From Alphaproteobacteria bacterium (lineage in GTDB: Bacteria; Pseudomonadota; Alphaproteobacteria; Rhizobiales; Rhizobiaceae): 5,560 bases of DNA. The notes under the pieces are model-generated. The model did not search any database and was not told where the DNA came from. It was given only the letters and a program-made list of their open reading frames with translations. How positions within the stretch are numbered: the first letter of the stretch is position 1; each line of letters starts with the position of its first letter. This document shows positions 5,238 through 5,560 of the stretch, piece after piece. Both the position numbers and the translations under genes were made by a program. The DNA is taken from contig JAFKFE010000435.1 of NCBI GenBank assembly GCA_017308345.1, forward strand, positions 1-5,560, in the 5' to 3' direction.

Positions 5238-5287
5238 CGCAAACAGCGCAAGGATGGCAGCGCGGTTTCGCTAGTGATACACCTCGC

Positions 5288-5332
5288 GTGACGGACGACA
5301 TCCGCGATTTTTGGCGCGAGGCTACAACGTGA
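5288..5332 (+). CDS. Doubtful 14-residue leader ORF overlapping the soxB start
   Basis: From GTG at 5288 a frame reads [14 protein letters not shown] and ends with a TGA that overlaps the soxB GTG by four bases (GTGA, 5329-5332). That overlap is the common arrangement for translational coupling. However, there is no Shine-Dalgarno sequence before 5288, and the ORF is too short to judge from composition. It could be a leader peptide, the remnant of an upstream reading frame, or chance. Confidence 0.15.
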   Translation: MTDDIRDFWREATT

Positions 5333-5560
5333 AGAAATACTCGGTATTCGCCATTGCCCGCGAGGCGATGCGCGGCCACAAGGGCTGGGAAGAACAGTGG
5401 ACCTCGCCCGAGCCGAAGAAGGAATACGACGTCATCATCGTTGGCGCCGGCGGCCATGGCCTGGCGACGGCCTATTACCTGGCGAGCGAGCACGGTATCA
5501 CCAATATCGCGGTGCTGGAAAAGGGCTGGCTCGGCGGCGGCAATACCGGCCGCAACACCA
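5329..5560 (+). CDS. soxB: Sarcosine oxidase beta subunit, N-terminal part (cut by window end)
   Basis: The first 77 codons are present, from GTG at 5329 with GAGG seven bases upstream. The product begins [20 protein letters not shown], then [19 protein letters not shown] and [20 protein letters not shown], and reaches [13 protein letters not shown]. This is the characteristic start of SoxB of heterotetrameric sarcosine oxidase: the FAD-binding GxGxxG is at 39-44, and E64 at the end of the second strand is placed to bind the ribose of FAD. The family is a little over 400 residues, so most of the protein lies outside the window. The enzyme oxidises sarcosine to glycine, passing the one-carbon unit to tetrahydrofolate and making hydrogen peroxide. 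soxD, soxA and soxG normally follow. It is the only plus-strand gene here and is divergent from the SET gene. Confidence 0.93.
   Translation, partial: MKKYSVFAIAREAMRGHKGWEEQWTSPEPKKEYDVIIVGAGGHGLATAYYLASEHGITNIAVLEKGWLGGGNTGRNT

Noticed and set aside
5255..5270. Sigma54-like box TGGCAG-N5-TTTCG before soxB
   Set aside because: The -12 GC dinucleotide is replaced by TC, so the essential GG-N10-GC pattern is not met.
4591..5274. Plus-strand open frame (227 codons) opposite the SET gene
   Set aside because: The minus strand carries clear SET motifs in the same interval; the plus frame shows only composition effects.
5212..5493. Minus-strand open frame (93 codons) opposite the soxB start
   Set aside because: It overlaps the conserved N-terminus of SoxB on the plus strand and has no recognisable features.

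Overview
The window looks like part of a chromosome from a GC-rich alphaproteobacterium, most likely Hyphomicrobiales (Rhizobium/Mesorhizobium-like). The call rests on a DUF992 secreted protein, an S21 ribosomal protein with the sequence typical of rhizobia, a TPR lipoprotein of rhizobial type, and a tetrameric sarcosine oxidase beta subunit (SoxB) starting at the right edge. No mobile element, CRISPR array, tRNA or rRNA is visible. All genes but the last lie on the minus strand.

Read in the direction of transcription (right to left), positions 2276 to 114 hold a compact operon of three unrecognised genes. First is a 42-residue single-span membrane protein with a strong ribosome binding site. 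It is followed after 16 bases by a 336-residue CARDB/Ig-like protein with a GTG start, and after 8 more bases by a 332-residue membrane protein with two hydrophobic hairpins and a GWNEIHP motif. A fourth gene may begin at the left edge. The start codon of the CARDB gene sits inside a perfect 8-bp hairpin that also reaches the stop codon of the small gene, which suggests translational coupling. This operon is the least explained part of the window and the best candidate for an undescribed system.

Positions 2465-3002 hold a monocistronic DUF992 secreted protein with a clear intrinsic terminator, and upstream of it a 13-base direct repeat with a 21-base period. Positions 3216-4067 encode a lipoprotein made of about six TPR units. 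Positions 4199-4465 encode ribosomal protein S21, with its own terminator (4132-4166) and a plausible sigma70 promoter (4555-4583). Positions 4645-5031 encode a minimal SET-domain protein, a putative lysine methyltransferase, lying just upstream of rpsU on the same strand.

The 297 bases between the SET gene and the divergent soxB (start 5329, cut by the window end) contain no convincing full gene but several perfect inverted repeats that could be operators. Long plus-strand ORFs opposite the minus-strand genes are judged to be coding shadows typical of GC-rich DNA.
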